Shown here: piece by piece, positions 30,016 to 41,039 of the stretch
Position numbering within the stretch: the stretch's first letter is position 1
How the letters are laid out: the number at the start of each line of letters is the position of its first letter
From: Stratiolaelaps scimitus
Lineage: Eukaryota; Arthropoda; Arachnida; Mesostigmata; Laelapidae
Assembly: GCA_019614645.1 (NCBI GenBank)
Contig: JABWDB010000066.1
Span: 1,257,733 to 1,321,732, forward strand
DNA: 64,000 bases
Reading direction: 5' to 3'
Program-made: the position numbers and the translations under genes
The notes under the pieces: model-generated
Database searches by the model: none
Told to the model about the DNA's origin: nothing
What the model saw: the letters and a program-made list of their open reading frames with translations, nothing else

Positions 30016-33000
30016 CTAGTTGGCGACGTCGCCTTGCGGTCTCGCAGGGTCTCTCCTCCCGCGTGTGCCTCTGAGCCGGCCGAGCTCGCTCTTCTTTTGG
30101 AGGACTGTCTGGATTACCGATGAACCGATGTCCCATCCCGACGTGGACTCCGTCATAAACTTTACAAGGGTTTTGATGTCGGTACGGGGGAGGGCCGGTG
30201 GGGCTCTTCCGCGTGGGTCGCCTTCGCGCATCCATCTCTCCACTACTCTGTCTGTGCCAGCGGTGCGTGCGTCCTCAAAGCGTTCGCACACAAACAGCGT
30301 GTGTGCGACTGTGTCCGCTGCGTCGGTCTCGCAGTACAGACAAGACGCACTAGGCGCTCTGCCTATCCGCTCGAGGTAGAGTTGGAAATCCCCATGGCCT
30401 GTGATCGCCTGCGTCACGAAGTAGTCGACCTCTCCGCCGGGTCGGTCGAGCCATGTGCGGATGTCTGGAATGAGGTCCCGGACGTATGCTCCGGGGGCCC
30501 CCGCCGAGAGGTGTTCCCACTGCTGTTGCCATGCGGCGATGGTTTCTTCTTTAGCCTCCTCCTTCGATATTCCCTCTCTCCAGATACGTCTTCGCTCCTT
30601 AGCCTTCAGATCCCAGGGCGGAGTCCCAGCCAGCACTAGAGACGCGGCCGTGCTGACCGTCCTGTACGCCTGGGTGATACGGAGTGCGCATGTGCGTTGG
30701 GCCGTCCGTAGGAGCTGCCTGTTTCGCTTCGCCGCCAGTGTCTTATTGAGCCACGATGGGGCTCCGAAGAGGGCGATCGACTCGGCCACCGACATTAGTA
30801 GTCGGCGCCGGTCTGCGCCTATCGGCCCGTGGATATTTGGCAATATCCTGGCGATGGCGTTTGCTGCTTTGGCAGCCCTGGCGGTGACCTGAACGAGGTG
30901 GTACCGCCCGCTTAGGCTCTTATCAAGGTGAACGCCGAGGTACCTGGCGCGCGACACCACCTTGATTCTCTTGCCGTTGAGTGTAAGGTTCGGGTCCCTC
31001 AACCTTTTCTTCCCTGTGAGAAGTATCGCCTCGCTCTTCTCCGGCGCGAGGGATAACCCGGCATCTTCCATCCATTCGGCGATCCTTGTCAGGGCTGCGT
31101 TGGCGTGGAACTCTGTTTCCGCGACTGTTCTCGCCTGTACGGTGACAGCCAGGTCGTCGGCATATGCTAGGGTGGCAGCTTCGCTAGGCATGCCGTCGAG
31201 CCTGAGGACCCCGTCGTAGGAAATGTTCCATAACAGGGGACCTAGTATCGACCCTTGTGGCACTCCGGCTGTCATGGCCATCTCGAGGCCCGAGCTGGTG
31301 ATCTTCCTTTTGTGCAGGTAGTACGAGATAATCCTTACGAGGTACCCGGGGGCTCCTCTATCCCTCAGCGTCGTCAGAATAGTCTTCCAGGGCAGACTGT
31401 TGAAAGCATTTTTAACGTCCAAGAAGACGGCCAGATAGACCTGGCGCGTCTTAAGGGTCGCGCAGTGCAACTCTTCCGCCCTTTGGACCACCGTTTGGAT
31501 CGCTGTGTGAACAGATTTGCCCTTCCTGAACCCGAACTGGGTTGGCGAGAGGAGGCCGTTGTTTTCCGCGTACGTCCGGAGCCGACTTTCAATAATGCTT
31601 TCGAAAGCCTTGGCGAGCGAGTTTATGAGGCAAATGGGACGGTAGGAGCCGTTGCCCTTCGGGAGGAGGACGACCTCCGCGCTCTTCCAGGCCGCCGGAA
31701 GGCAGCCCTCTCTGAGCATCTTAGTGGCGATGCCGGCGACGGTAGCAGGGAACTCCCGAAGGAGAACCTTGACCGCTGCCGGTGTGATTCCATCGGGCCC
31801 AGGGGCCTTGCCCTGCTTGATGCGGGCCGCAGCTGCAAGAACCTCGGCCACTGTGACTTCTGGGACCTGCTCCTCCTCCTCTCCTCGTTCTCTTTGTCGC
31901 CTATGGACGTATGGCTCCCGATCGAAATCATCCTGGGAGGGGAACAGCTTCTCAAGTGTCTCCCTTCTCTCTTCTGTGGTGAGGTTTACCTTCGGGGCCG
32001 TCTTGGTCTTGGCACGTACAATCCTGTACGGCCGGCCCCATGGGTCCGCGTCAATCTCCGCAAGGAGTTCCCTCCAGCACTTTCTTTTGCTCACGTCGAT
32101 AGCCCGCCGAAGAGACAGCCGGAGCACTTGGTATTCCGTCAAAAGGGTCGGGATCCTCTCAGGATCCCCCCTGGCGCGCTTGATGGCTCGCCGTGCCCTG
32201 AGGCAATCCTGCCTGGCATCTCGTACCTCCCGGCACCACCAATACACCGGCGTGACTGGCCTGCTCCGTCTTGGGTGCACCGCTGGGGCAGAGGCCTGTG
32301 AGCAAGCCTTCGCCAGGGCTCTGTGGAGGGCCTGGGGGGTCTCTGTCGGGGGTCCGTCCAGGAGAGTGGCCTGTAGGATGGTCCTAAACGTGTCCATGTT
32401 CTTGATCTTGAACACGCGCCTGGCTGGCGAGGGCGGAGGAGGCTGCCCCGTTGTCCTGGGGTGTATCGTGTACTCGATACAGTGGTGGTCACTAAGGTTT
32501 TCCTCGTCGTCGAGTACTCGCCAAGAGGTGATAGTGCCCAACAGACCATCCCCGCACGCCGTCAGATCGGGAAACGACGAGCATGCGCCACGTTGAAACG
32601 TGGGCGTCGCACCGCCATTTAGCAGGGATAGGCCGCAGGAGGCGAGCCAATCCTGCACACACAATCCCCGACGGTCATTCCTCACCGATCCCCACGCCTC
32701 CGCAGCTTCATTGAAGTCGCCGCCAACGATTACCCGATGATCGGGGACATCCTGTATGGCCTCTCCTAGGTCATCTAGGAACTTGTCAAAAGTGGCGCGC
32801 GTACAATTCGGGCTGCAGTAGCACGAAAAGACGCGGCCGACTCCGGCAACGTCGACCTAGGCGTACCCCACGCCCTGTCCGCTTCCCGAGATCGCCAGGG
32901 AAGGGTCCGCAACGACGCACGCGCTACGGTCGTCTGCGACCACTCACGAAGGATTCGCTGCCAGCAGCGACATGTTGGGTTCACTAATTAGCAGCAGGAG

Positions 33001-33102
33001 TGTGCCTCTCCTACTGCCAATCTCCCCCACCATGTCGTGCGCAGGTCTACTGCGATTGCAGTTGACCTGCATGATGCGGATCTCTCTAGGCGGAATGGTC
33101 AT
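30016..33102 (-). pseudogene. ORF2 of LINE M: endonuclease-reverse transcriptase, two in-frame stops
   Basis: Runs from ATG 33102 to stop 30016 (1028 codons). N-terminus is an APE endonuclease (MTIPPREIRIMQVNCNRS, then GGDFNEAAEAWGS and SDHHCIEY). RT core is complete: GKAPGPDGI, GSYRPICLINSLAK, QFGFRKGKS, LDVKNAFNSLPW, GVPQGSILGPLLW, YADDLAVTV and RARYLGVHLDKSL. C-terminus has CLYCETDAADTVAHTLFVC. Two stops interrupt the endonuclease, TGA near 32947 and TAG near 32863; from 32685 to the end the frame is open for 889 codons. It would nick target DNA and reverse-transcribe its own RNA. ORF2 start overlaps the ORF1 stop by 17 bp. Confidence 0.88.
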
Positions 33103-35487
33103 GGTGTCGGCTCGAGTGAGCTTGCACCTCCACCTCTCCTATCTCCGAGACGGGCTCTTCTATGATCGGGTTGGGGGAAGGAGGGGGGCATGATGATGCA
33201 GCCGCCGCACCTCGAGTCTGCCACCCGTCAGCGTCCGTCGTCACTGTCCTCGCTTTACGTCTTCGCTGCTTGCGGTCGGCAGCTGCTTGTTCTTGGTTGG
33301 CGCGCTCGGTGGAAGCGGTGACCTTGTCCTGCTTTTCCTTGCGCATCCTCTCCACCTCCTGCTTATAGGCTGGGCAGGCCATCGAGGCCGCCCGATGCCC
33401 CTCTGCGTTGCAGACGTAGCAGCGTGCGGCGCTCTGGCATTCGCTGTGCCGATGGCCCATCTCACCGCACTTGAAGCATCGCTGCCCCAATACCTTGTCG
33501 TTGGTGCACGCGCCGGAAGTGTGCCCCACGCGTTGACACTTATAGCAGGTCGGAGGGACTAGCCACTCTTCGACACGACAACGACCGCCTCCGATGATGA
33601 CGTGCCCGTCTCCCAGCAAACGTCGGCTTGCGCTCTTAGGAACGGTGGCAAGACACCGCCAGCCCGCGAAGTTGCCTCCGTGACGGGGTGCTTCCGTTCG
33701 AACCACTGCAGTGGCCGACAGGCCGAGACGGGCGCGCAGATCTACGGCAATCTCCTCGGCCGAACAAAATGGCGAAACGTCCGTCAACACAACCGTGACG
33801 CCCGGCTCGGACGCCGCCCGTACATCAACCTGCGCTCCAGATCCGGTTTGCAGAATCTGGGCAAACGTTGCAGCGCCGCCGGTTTGGTTTTCCGAGACTT
33901 TGATGATGATGTCACCATCGCGGTTTCGGCTAACTGCCCCAAGCGTCACGCCCGCCTCGAGCGGCTTGACGTGGCTGCGCAACGCTGCTACCGTCTCCGA
34001 GTACGTCGAGTTTTAAGGAACTCGGACGCGGACTGTACTCCCCGCTGGGGGGTTCAGGTGCTGCGGCTGCTGGTGGCGCTCCCGTGAGCGCGACGCGTTC
34101 CTTGGTATACTGAGGCCCTTGCGAGCAGCCACCTTGATGGCGCAGTCGTGCAACCTGGCGCAGACCTCGGCGGCCTTTCTGGCCAGCTGACCGTCAACTG
34201 CTTCACTAACATGCAAGGTGATTGCCTTTTTTTCCCCGGCTTCCAGTAGGGTTTCCTTGCTGCTCTTCAAGACCGAGCTCAGCATTTCGATGATCGAGGT
34301 TGGGTCCGCCTCTGGGTGGACGATTCCGACCGTAAGGGTCCTGGCCCCTAGGTCCCGCATTCGCCTCCCCTGCGTCCCGATGAACTCTATGTCGGTCCGG
34401 CTGCGGAGTACGGCCACGGTGCCTCCAGCTCTAGCGCAGCCCCGGCCGAGGGAAACTGAGATGAGAGCTGTTCGAGGACAGTCTTGTCCGCCTCGAGGCC
34501 CCCTGTCGCCAGCACCGCTCGCGTTTGGCTGTTGGCTGTAATCGGGTTGGCGTCTAGGCTGGTGCGTTGGAACACCTGCTCGGGCCAGTCCTGTGTAGCC
34601 ACCTCGGCTAACTCCGTCGCTGAGCAAGCGCCCTCCAAAGCGGCTGTGACATCGCGCACAAGCCCCTGAACCTTGAGCTCCTCGCGCCGTTCCCGGTCGA
34701 GCGCTTGGCTGCAGCGCGTGCATACCGTGGGGTCCGGCAAGACAGTCGGCGACGGGGGGGCCGTACCCGCCTTGGCAGCCAGCGCGTCAATACGTCGTTG
34801 CTTCTTGACGACTTGTTCGGCAAGCAAGTTGCGTTGCGTTTCAGACTCCGCAAACTGGAGCTCGAGCTCCTCGTTCCGGGTCGCCAGCGCGAGCTTTTCA
34901 GACCTCAGCTCGGCTGCATCCTTGACAAGCCGCTTCTGCCTCCGGCTCTCGAGCTCGACCACATCGTGAACGACAACCTCGAGGCGCGTAATCTGGTTCT
35001 TGATTGAGCAGTGCGTTTTCGAGTGATCGTCTTTGAGCCCCTTCAGGGTGGCGACCGTCCCGCTTAGTTTCTCAATGGCTTCCCGAAGGCTGGTCGGCGG
35101 GTCTTCAAGAAGATCTTTCAGGACATTATCGAGGTCTTCCTTTCCCTTCTATTTGGAGCATTTTTCACTAGCCAGTTTGGCTAGATGCGGCGGCAGCTTT
35201 GCCGGTCGGCGTGCTCCTTCCGGGGAATCCTTAGCGGCCCTTTTGCGCGTAAGAGAGGTGCCGCAGTCACCGGCAACCTCGTCCTCCTCCGTGTCTGTGT
35301 CATCGTTTGAACTCGATGCTAGCTCGATGGTTGCGGACAGGGGCTTTTGCCGACTCATGCTCGGGTCATCAGCGCTCGGCTCGGGATTGCCATTGCTGGA
35401 AGTTCCCATTACCGTCCCCTGTGAGGCAGGGGGGGTCCTAAGGACCGCGCTAGACCGGGCAACCGGATCGCCCTCGTCCATCGTCAC
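33086..35487 (-). pseudogene. ORF1 (gag-like) of LINE M, disrupted
   Basis: RNA-binding protein, start ATG 35487. N-terminal part is acidic and low-complexity (SSNDDTDTEEDE), then after an in-frame TAG at 35151-35149 a coiled-coil-like stretch (LESRRQKRLVKDAAELR). A frameshift lies near 34440 and an in-frame TAA at 34015-34013, and from there to 33086 the frame is open. Zinc knuckles at about 33550-33380: CYKCQRVGHTSGAC, CFKCGEMGHRHSEC and CYVCNAEGHRAASMAC. The knuckle part is intact. Confidence 0.8.
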
Positions 35488-36571
35488 CGCTCTGCCCGAG
35501 GCGCAGTGCCCTTTCCCTCTTTAGAGAGCGTGCTGAGGAGAGGATAACCGGAATTTAAACCCCTTTGCAGGGGATACGGCAAGATTCCGAATTACCCGCG
35601 AGTGGGGCGCACAAGGGGCGAACTGCCCGGCGTGGTTCGAGCCCTCTACTCCCGTCCTGGGCCTTCCGACTTCAGTCTTCCCGCTATTCCCACTAAGGCA
35701 CCCTGCAGGGCCCGCTTGCAGCCTGTATATAAGGCAGCCCGCTGCAGAGGTTTGAGTGGCCGTAGTCGTCCTCGTATATTTTGGCCGACTAAGGTCGTAA
35801 GGGGTGCCAACGTGGGGGGTGGGTCAATTTGAGCCCGCGCGTTCACCTGGCACCACTCCGGTGCGGCTGAGGCGCCCCCTCACGGCGGAATCACCAATCG
35901 AGATTGGTGAGCGTCACGACCCCAACGGCGGCCTCGAGAAACCTTCTTGCGCCCGCGGCGCCCCTAGCGTAAAGCACCAGAACCCCCCGGGCGATTGGGA
36001 CGACCACCGGGGCGTCCTCGCGAACTGCCGAGCGCTCGAAGCGCCCCTAGTAGCTGTCGCAGTTTAGTACTCACTTACGCACCTGGCGCTCCCCTGGCAG
36101 GTGTCTTGCTGGCCCGATCCCTGTGAAAGGCAGCACCTTGGCAGGCCTCGGGGCGGCGCAGCCGTTGGATGCCACACCTGCGCCCCTGGCGGCCGTTCAC
36201 CGAACTACCACAGATCACTTGTTCACGGGCACTCGATGAGTGCGGTCGCACATCAGGCGCGTTCCATCCACTTGCAAACGTCAAAGTTCACCACCAGTCA
36301 CTGAATTTCACCGAAAAAGTTGCAATTCTCGTAACACCAATGCCGGAGATCGCCGCGGACAGAATTTCGGCCCAAAAGTTGCGATTCTCGGGACACCAAT
36401 GTCGAGATCACTGTCGTATCACACTGAATTACACCGCAAATAGTTGCGAATTCTCGTTGCACCAACACTAAGGATCGTCAAGCCGCCAAAGTTGCCTACA
36501 ATCCTGCAGCCACGGAGGACACGTCCGTACCCGTCGACTATCAAGACGCAACTGATAGTCGCCGGGACCTG
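35488..36571 (-). promoter_or_regulatory. 5' UTR / internal promoter region of LINE M
   Basis: Non-coding, GC-rich. Ends precisely at the TSD. Contains three degenerate repeats of about 58-65 bp. Transcription of non-LTR elements starts at their first base from an internal promoter, so promoter activity here is expected by family, not seen directly. Confidence 0.55.
36301..36480. repeat. Three degenerate 58-65-bp tandem units in the LINE M 5' UTR
   Basis: Units start at 36301, 36359 and 36424. Shared pattern is gaatt..(c)acc/cc..aaa..gttgc.attctcg....caccaa. The same array recurs at 38426-38605 through the 2125-bp duplication. Confidence 0.75.
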
Positions 36572-36584
36572 GTCCCGCCGGGAC

Positions 36585-36728
36585 CTGGTTCTGTGGTTGC
36601 GGCCCACAGATGGAACTCTTTTGCGAACACATCGCCGTTTGCCAGCCAATGACTCGCTCGTGAGGGCCGTCCTCTCCGCTGGTATCCCTTGGTCAACAGA
36701 GCCTGAGGATCTCGACTCCACGCTGTAG
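36585..36728 (+). pseudogene. RLE-family LINE F, C-terminal fragment (copy 1)
   Basis: Reads NDSLVRAVLSAGIPWSTEPEDLDS, matching NDTLVRALHSAGIPCTREPQGLDTS of LINE E between the CCHC motif and the nuclease motif. Right-hand remainder of F, split by LINE M. Copy 2 is at 38710-38853. Confidence 0.75.
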
Positions 36729-37017
36729 CCAGTTCCATATGTATGATATCATCTAGCATTTTTTTCTAATCGACCTGACACAACTGTTCCATTTCCGAAG
36801 TATATCATGTGCTTCATGGTTCGTAGAACATGTAGCGTCGACACTTCTTTAGTGCAGCAGGTTCCACATCGGCTAATCCCATGCCCTCGAGTTGAGCACG
36901 GCAATCCAGTGCATATTAACGTTACTATAATGGTCCTGTAGGGATATTGCCAAACTTCAAGTTCATCTTACTTGAGGCATAATTTCATGCTGATGGTTGC
37001 CTTATGACTTCGTAGAC
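36729..37017. other. 3' flank of beta receptor (copy 1)
   Basis: Same as 38854-39142 and related to 48290-48610; no gene. Confidence 0.6.
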
Positions 37018-37518
37018 TCAGTAATGTAAGTCCGGGCCCCGAATGGCTCCTTGGGTTAACTTTCTTGACACTAAACCCTGATGATAGTTCTTAACAATCG
37101 TTCCCGCGCAATTTTGCTCACATTCTGGCACTTTTGCATTGCGCACACGTCGCCGTAGCCAACATTGCGTGGAAACAATTACATCACGAATGGCCCCAAC
37201 GGACCTACAAGTTGTCAGTTGAGCCACTTGTAGGCCGTACTTCAGAAGATGTCTGAGCGGTATGCCATGGGCTAGTCGTTACAGCACGAACACGACTAAA
37301 ACTGACGAGAATCCTACAATCAGGCTAAGCTGAGCGTTTTCGTAAGCGATAATGGACGTTGTCAAGAAAGAGCTCTCGTTTCCTTTGATATAGTTGAGGT
37401 GACTTTGATACAGCTTCGTCACTTCATTCTTGTTCGTATCGTCTAGTGATTTCTGAATGTCACTCCCTAAAGCTAGTCTCCAGATGTAAGTCTGTAGGCT
37501 GCTGCCCTCGATTGCCAT
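37018..37518 (-). pseudogene. IR-5: duplicated 3' end of IR-4 with chimeric start
   Basis: Last ~165 codons of IR-4 (end of S2, TM3, tail), identical in content to 39143-39637 including the same in-frame TAA (37281-37279). The apparent ATG at 37518 is made by the duplication junction: it comes from LINE M ORF1 sequence read in another frame. It ends in the family tail GAIRGPDLHY. No S1, TM1, pore or TM2, so it cannot be a channel. Confidence 0.9.
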
Positions 37519-38853
37519 TGCTGGAAGTTCCCATTACCGTCCCCTGTGAGGCAGGGGGGGTCCTAAGGACCGCGCTAGACCGGGCAACCGGATCGCCCTC
37601 GTCCATCGTCACCGCTCTGCCCGAGGCGCAGTGCCCTTTCCCTCTTTAGAGAGCGTGCTGAGGAGAGGATAACCGGAATTTAAACCCCTTTGCAGGGGAT
37701 ACGGCAAGATTCCGAATTACCCGCGAGTGGGGCGCACAAGGGGCGAACTGCCCGGCGTGGTTCGAGCCCTCTACTCCCGTCCTGGGCCTTCCGACTTCAG
37801 TCTTCCCGCTATTCCCACTAAGGCACCCTGCAGGGCCCGCTTGCAGCCTGTATATAAGGCAGCCCGCTGCAGAGGTTTGAGTGGCCGTAGTCGTCCTCGT
37901 ATATTTTGGCCGACTAAGGTCGTAAGGGGTGCCAACGTGGGGGGTGGGTCAATTTGAGCCCGCGCGTTCACCTGGCACCACTCCGGTGCGGCTGAGGCTC
38001 CCCCTCACGGCGGAATCACCAATCGAGATTGGTGAGCGTCACGACCCCAACGGCGGCCTCGAGAAACCTTCTTGCGCCCGCGGCGCCCCTAGCGTAAAGC
38101 ACCAGAACCCCCCGGGCGATTGGGACGACCACCGGGGCGTCCTCGCGAACTGCCGAGCGCTCGAAGCGCCCCTAGTAGCTGTCGCAGTTTAGTACTCACT
38201 TACGCACCTGGCGCTCCCCTGGCAGGTGTCTTGCTGGCCCGATCCCTGTGAAAGGCAGCACCTTGGCAGGCCTCGGGGCGGCGCAGCCGTTGGATGCCAC
38301 ACCTGCGCCCCTGGCGGCCGTTCACCGAACTACCACAGATCACTTGTTCACGGGCACTCGATGAGTGCGGTCGCACATCAGGCGCGTTCCATCCACTTGC
38401 AAACGTCAAAGTTCACCACCAGTCACTGAATTTCACCGAAAAAGTTGCAATTCTCGTAACACCAATGCCGGAGATCGCCGCGGACAGAATTTCGGCCCAA
38501 AAGTTGCGATTCTCGGGACACCAATGTCGAGATCACTGTCGTATCACACTGAATTACACCGCAAATAGTTGCGAATTCTCGTTGCACCAACACTAAGGAT
38601 CGTCAAGCCGCCAAAGTTGCCTACAATCCTGCAGCCACGGAGGACACGTCCGTACCCGTCGACTATCAAGACGCAACTGATAGTCGCCGGGACCTGGTCC
38701 CGCCGGGACCTGGTTCTGTGGTTGCGGCCCACAGATGGAACTCTTTTGCGAACACATCGCCGTTTGCCAGCCAATGACTCGCTCGTGAGGGCCGTCCTCT
38801 CCGCTGGTATCCCTTGGTCAACAGAGCCTGAGGATCTCGACTCCACGCTGTAG
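37511..38853. mobile_element. Duplicate of LINE M 5' end plus F fragment
   Basis: Copy 2 of the tandem duplication. 37511-38696 is ORF1 start and 5' UTR, 38697-38709 the duplicated TSD sequence, and 38710-38853 the F fragment. It contains no additional gene. Confidence 0.9.
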
Positions 38854-39142
38854 CCAGTTCCATATGTATGATATCATCTAGCATTTTTTTCTAATCGACC
38901 TGACACAACTGTTCCATTTCCGAAGTATATCATGTGCTTCATGGTTCGTAGAACATGTAGCGTCGACACTTCTTTAGTGCAGCAGGTTCCACATCGGCTA
39001 ATCCCATGCCCTCGAGTTGAGCACGGCAATCCAGTGCATATTAACGTTACTATAATGGTCCTGTAGGGATATTGCCAAACTTCAAGTTCATCTTACTTGA
39101 GGCATAATTTCATGCTGATGGTTGCCTTATGACTTCGTAGAC

Positions 39143-41035
39143 TCAGTAATGTAAGTCCGGGCCCCGAATGGCTCCTTGGGTTAACTTTCTTGACACTAAA
39201 CCCTGATGATAGTTCTTAACAATCGTTCCCGCGCAATTTTGCTCACATTCTGGCACTTTTGCATTGCGCACACGTCGCCGTAGCCAACATTGCGTGGAAA
39301 CAATTACATCACGAATGGCCCCAACGGACCTACAAGTTGTCAGTTGAGCCACTTGTAGGCCGTACTTCAGAAGATGTCTGAGCGGTATGCCATGGGCTAG
39401 TCGTTACAGCACGAACACGACTAAAACTGACGAGAATCCTACAATCAGGCTAAGCTGAGCGTTTTCGTAAGCGATAATGGACGTTGTCAAGAAAGAGCTC
39501 TCGTTTCCTTTGATATAGTTGAGGTGACTTTGATACAGCTTCGTCACTTCATTCTTGTTCGTATCGTCTAGTGATTTCTGAATGTCACTGCCTAAAGCTA
39601 GTCTCCAGATGTAAGTCTGTAGGCTGCTGCCCTCGACGAGACCAATGCTAAGAAGTCTATGCAGGTACATCCGCCCTCGGATAGGACAGAGCGAAACGCG
39701 CGAGATCAACACATAGAGATCTGCTTTCTTACTCGCGGGAAGCGACGTTTCAATTACTCGAATTACTTTCTCAGCGTTAGCCGTTGTCTTAACTGAGTAT
39801 CGCTTTAGGTCAGGGTACTGTTGATCCATGCGCTGGAACAACAGCTCGCCCTTGTATCTATCGAAGACACAGACAGCTTTGTATTCGAGGAATGCCAACC
39901 TTGTGCTGTACCTTTGGGCTATCGGGGAGAATGTTTCCGCAAACTGTCCTCCCGATGAATTGTAGGGTGTAAAGTCATCACAGCCCTCCACTGAGTGAAT
40001 CTTGTCAACAGGGGCGAACGATATATTTCCAATCATGTCACCAGCAAGCACCCACATCGCCACCTGAATTAATAGAGACCAAAGGCCTAGCGACATAAGG
40101 ACGGGCAATCGAAGCCTATGGATACGAATTGGTTGGTGCGATACCATCATGACGAACGTGTTGAAGAACGCGTTCTGCATACCTGCCTTGTAATGCGAAA
40201 TGATGGCAATCGAGAATCCAACAAGGAGAATTAATGTCATATAGCCGGGACGGCTAAGTAATTCAGATTTAACATTTAGCTTCTGAGGCCGCTGGGGTCG
40301 GTATACAGAATAGACGAGTGGAGAAGCCACACCAATAATGGGTTCTTCGGCGAACTGTTCCAACGAACGCTCCGACTGTAGAGACGCCGTCAGGTACGAA
40401 ACTGCCGTTCGGTTACCAATTTTGAACCAAATATTGAGTAATTCAACACTACCGAAGTGATTTGTCGCAATGTCGGTAATCGCTACAGGCGTAACTTTTG
40501 TTATCCACGTTGACGGCACGTGAATTCCCTTGCTTGTGAGTTGCCAGAGATGTTGAATAGTACCAAGGGATCCGGCTGGGAATAAACCCGGCCCGATGAG
40601 CTTATTTCGTTCTATGTATGGCCGAATGGAGCGACCGTTTAAAGTGTACAGTCCATGTACACCCCGTAGAATTGCGTATGCGGTGCCGTACGCGCAGAAG
40701 CGGAACGCGTTCATGAAAAAACTGCTACGAAATTCAACAGCCGATTGTCCGCTTATGATGAGTATTCGCTGGTGAGGACACGCAGCAAAGGCTCGACGTG
40801 GTGAGATCATGACGAGTTGATCAGAGAAACGATAGTAAAATTCATCGCCATAAGGGAATTCATGAAACACTACCAACAGTGGTACTTCACGACTCAGTTT
40901 ATAGATCGCACTGAAATACACTTCCCAGTCTGGCTGTATTACTGAAGTCATTAGTTCAGCCATGACACCATTAAAGTACGGAATTTCCGATAAAGCCATA
41001 CTGAACAAGCACCACACTTTTGGAGTAAACTGCAT
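39143..41035 (-). pseudogene. IR-4: beta-subfamily receptor, full length with one in-frame TAA
   Basis: Divergent IR-like receptor of 630 codon positions, ATG 41035. Signal peptide (MQFTPKVWCLFSMALSE), S1 with FCAYGTAYAILRG, TM1 (YMTLILLVGFSIAII), pore loop NAFFNTFVMMVSHQPI, TM2 (LMSLGLWSLLIQVAMWVLAGDM), S2 with SVEGCDDFTPYNSS, AVCVFDRYKGELLF and VSLCPIRGR, TM3 and the tail ending GAIRGPDLHY. Codon 544 (39406-39404), just after TM3, is TAA where relatives have GAA; nothing else is wrong and the frame stays open for 86 codons after it. Either a young pseudogene, a receptor truncated after TM3, or a readthrough gene. Confidence 0.85.
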
Positions 41036-41039
41036 ATTT

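Larger units (their letters stand above)
29749..36571 (-). mobile_element. Full-length R1-clade-like LINE (LINE M), 6.8 kb, 13-bp TSD
   Basis: Flanked by a perfect 13-bp direct repeat GTCCCGCCGGGAC (29736-29748 and 36572-36584), with a T-run at 29749-29761 (poly(A) on the minus strand). Order on the minus strand: about 1.08-kb 5' UTR, ORF1 from 35487, ORF2 33102-30016 overlapping ORF1, about 0.26-kb 3' UTR. ORF1 with three CCHC knuckles, APE endonuclease, RT and a C-terminal Cys/His motif match the R1/TRAS type. Nonsense and frameshift lesions make it non-autonomous. Confidence 0.88.
35386..39635. repeat. 2125-bp tandem duplication (35386-37510 and 37511-39635)
   Basis: Every feature in copy 1 recurs at +2125. 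Left and right breakpoints share 2 bp ('ga'). I saw only two substitutions between copies (about 35872/37997 and 37459/39584). The unit joins the first 0.1 kb of ORF1 plus the LINE M 5' UTR, the F fragment and the tail of IR-4. Confidence 0.95.

Noticed and set aside
31255..32596. Long plus-strand ORFs (348 and 314 codons) opposite LINE M ORF2, and 351 codons at 51470-52525 opposite LINE C
   Set aside because: Antisense shadows of GC-rich pol genes whose minus-strand frames carry clear endonuclease/RT motifs; the plus frames show no domain.
37279..37518. 79-codon ORF at 37279-37518 as a new short gene
   Set aside because: It is the tandem-duplicated tail of IR-4 with an ATG created at the duplication junction and no promoter.
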